A DNA stretch of 5,491 nt from Gammaproteobacteria bacterium (GTDB taxonomy: Bacteria; Pseudomonadota; Gammaproteobacteria; Eutrophobiales; Eutrophobiaceae): assembly GCA_018676275.1 (NCBI GenBank), contig JABHFC010000130.1, positions 1 to 5,491 on the forward strand. The letters are read 5' to 3'. The notes under the pieces are model-generated. The model was given only the letters and a program-made list of their open reading frames with translations, was not told the DNA's origin and did no database searches. Position 1 is the stretch's first letter. Each line of letters starts with the position of its first letter. Made by a program: the position numbers and the translations under genes. Below, one piece after another: positions 5,378-5,491 of the stretch.

Positions 5378-5491
5378 ATGACAAAAAAAAATCAGGATGA
5401 TGCCATTCAGGAACAAGCTCAAGCTGCCAAAAACGCGTATAATGACAAACATCAAGCCCTTACCAGACCGGTAAAAGAAATTGGTGGTCCA
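5378..5491 (+). CDS. DUF1674 / SDHAF4-like small protein, 3'-truncated by the window edge
   Basis: An ATG at 5378, preceded by AGAGG (5362-5366), opens a frame that runs to the window end. It encodes 38 residues: a polar, Gln/Ala/Lys-rich N-terminus (MTKKNQDDAIQEQAQ...) and then RPVKEIGGP. DUF1674 proteins have a variable polar N-terminus followed by a conserved C-terminal block that, as I recall, begins EIGGPKGPEPTRYGDWE, so the visible end fits exactly where the block should start. The eukaryotic member SDHAF4 binds flavinylated SdhA during succinate dehydrogenase assembly. The gene is divergent from the ygfX-like gene, also from a family linked to succinate dehydrogenase maturation. The call rests on about nine family residues plus context; the diagnostic GDWE part lies outside the window. 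Confidence 0.6.
   Translation, partial: MTKKNQDDAIQEQAQAAKNAYNDKHQALTRPVKEIGGP

Overview
The window looks like a chromosomal segment of a free-living, ubiquinone-using gammaproteobacterium with a moderately AT-rich genome. The evidence is a canonical UbiG, an Mla-pathway outer-membrane lipoprotein, a MupP-type phosphatase next to ubiG (an order I recall from Pseudomonas), and a YgfX-like inner-membrane protein. I cannot name a genus. I see no tRNA, rRNA, CRISPR array, IS element or phage gene.

Layout. Positions 1-525 hold the 3' end of a gene with a C-terminal SUMF1/formylglycine-generating-enzyme-like domain. It is followed 18 nt later by an unrecognised single-pass membrane protein (544-1341); the two look co-transcribed. 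A 209-nt gap (1342-1550) carries a REP-like pair of inverted hairpins and other short stems. It separates this pair from a convergent mlaA (1551-2297, minus strand). The 285-nt region 2298-2582 separates mlaA from the divergent ubiG and holds only weak candidate promoters. Next come three tightly packed plus-strand genes with 3- and 4-nt gaps: ubiG (2583-3293), a MupP-like HAD phosphatase (3297-3959) and a squalene/phytoene-synthase-fold protein (3964-4800). The last lacks the catalytic aspartate motifs and resembles the NDUFAF6-type assembly-factor branch. A ygfX-like gene (4809-5261, minus) converges on it with an 8-nt gap. Divergent from ygfX, the right edge contains the start of a small protein whose visible end (RPVKEIGGP) matches the DUF1674/SDHAF4 family.

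How the genes may work together. UbiG makes ubiquinone. The phytoene-synthase-like protein, YgfX and the DUF1674 protein each belong to families linked, with differing strength, to assembly or maturation of respiratory complexes I and II. The right half may therefore be a small quinone and respiratory-assembly neighbourhood. MupP (peptidoglycan recycling) and MlaA (outer-membrane lipid asymmetry) are envelope housekeeping functions. The left pair is the least understood part: a SUMF1-like domain missing one of the two catalytic cysteines of true formylglycine-generating enzymes, paired with a membrane protein of unknown function.
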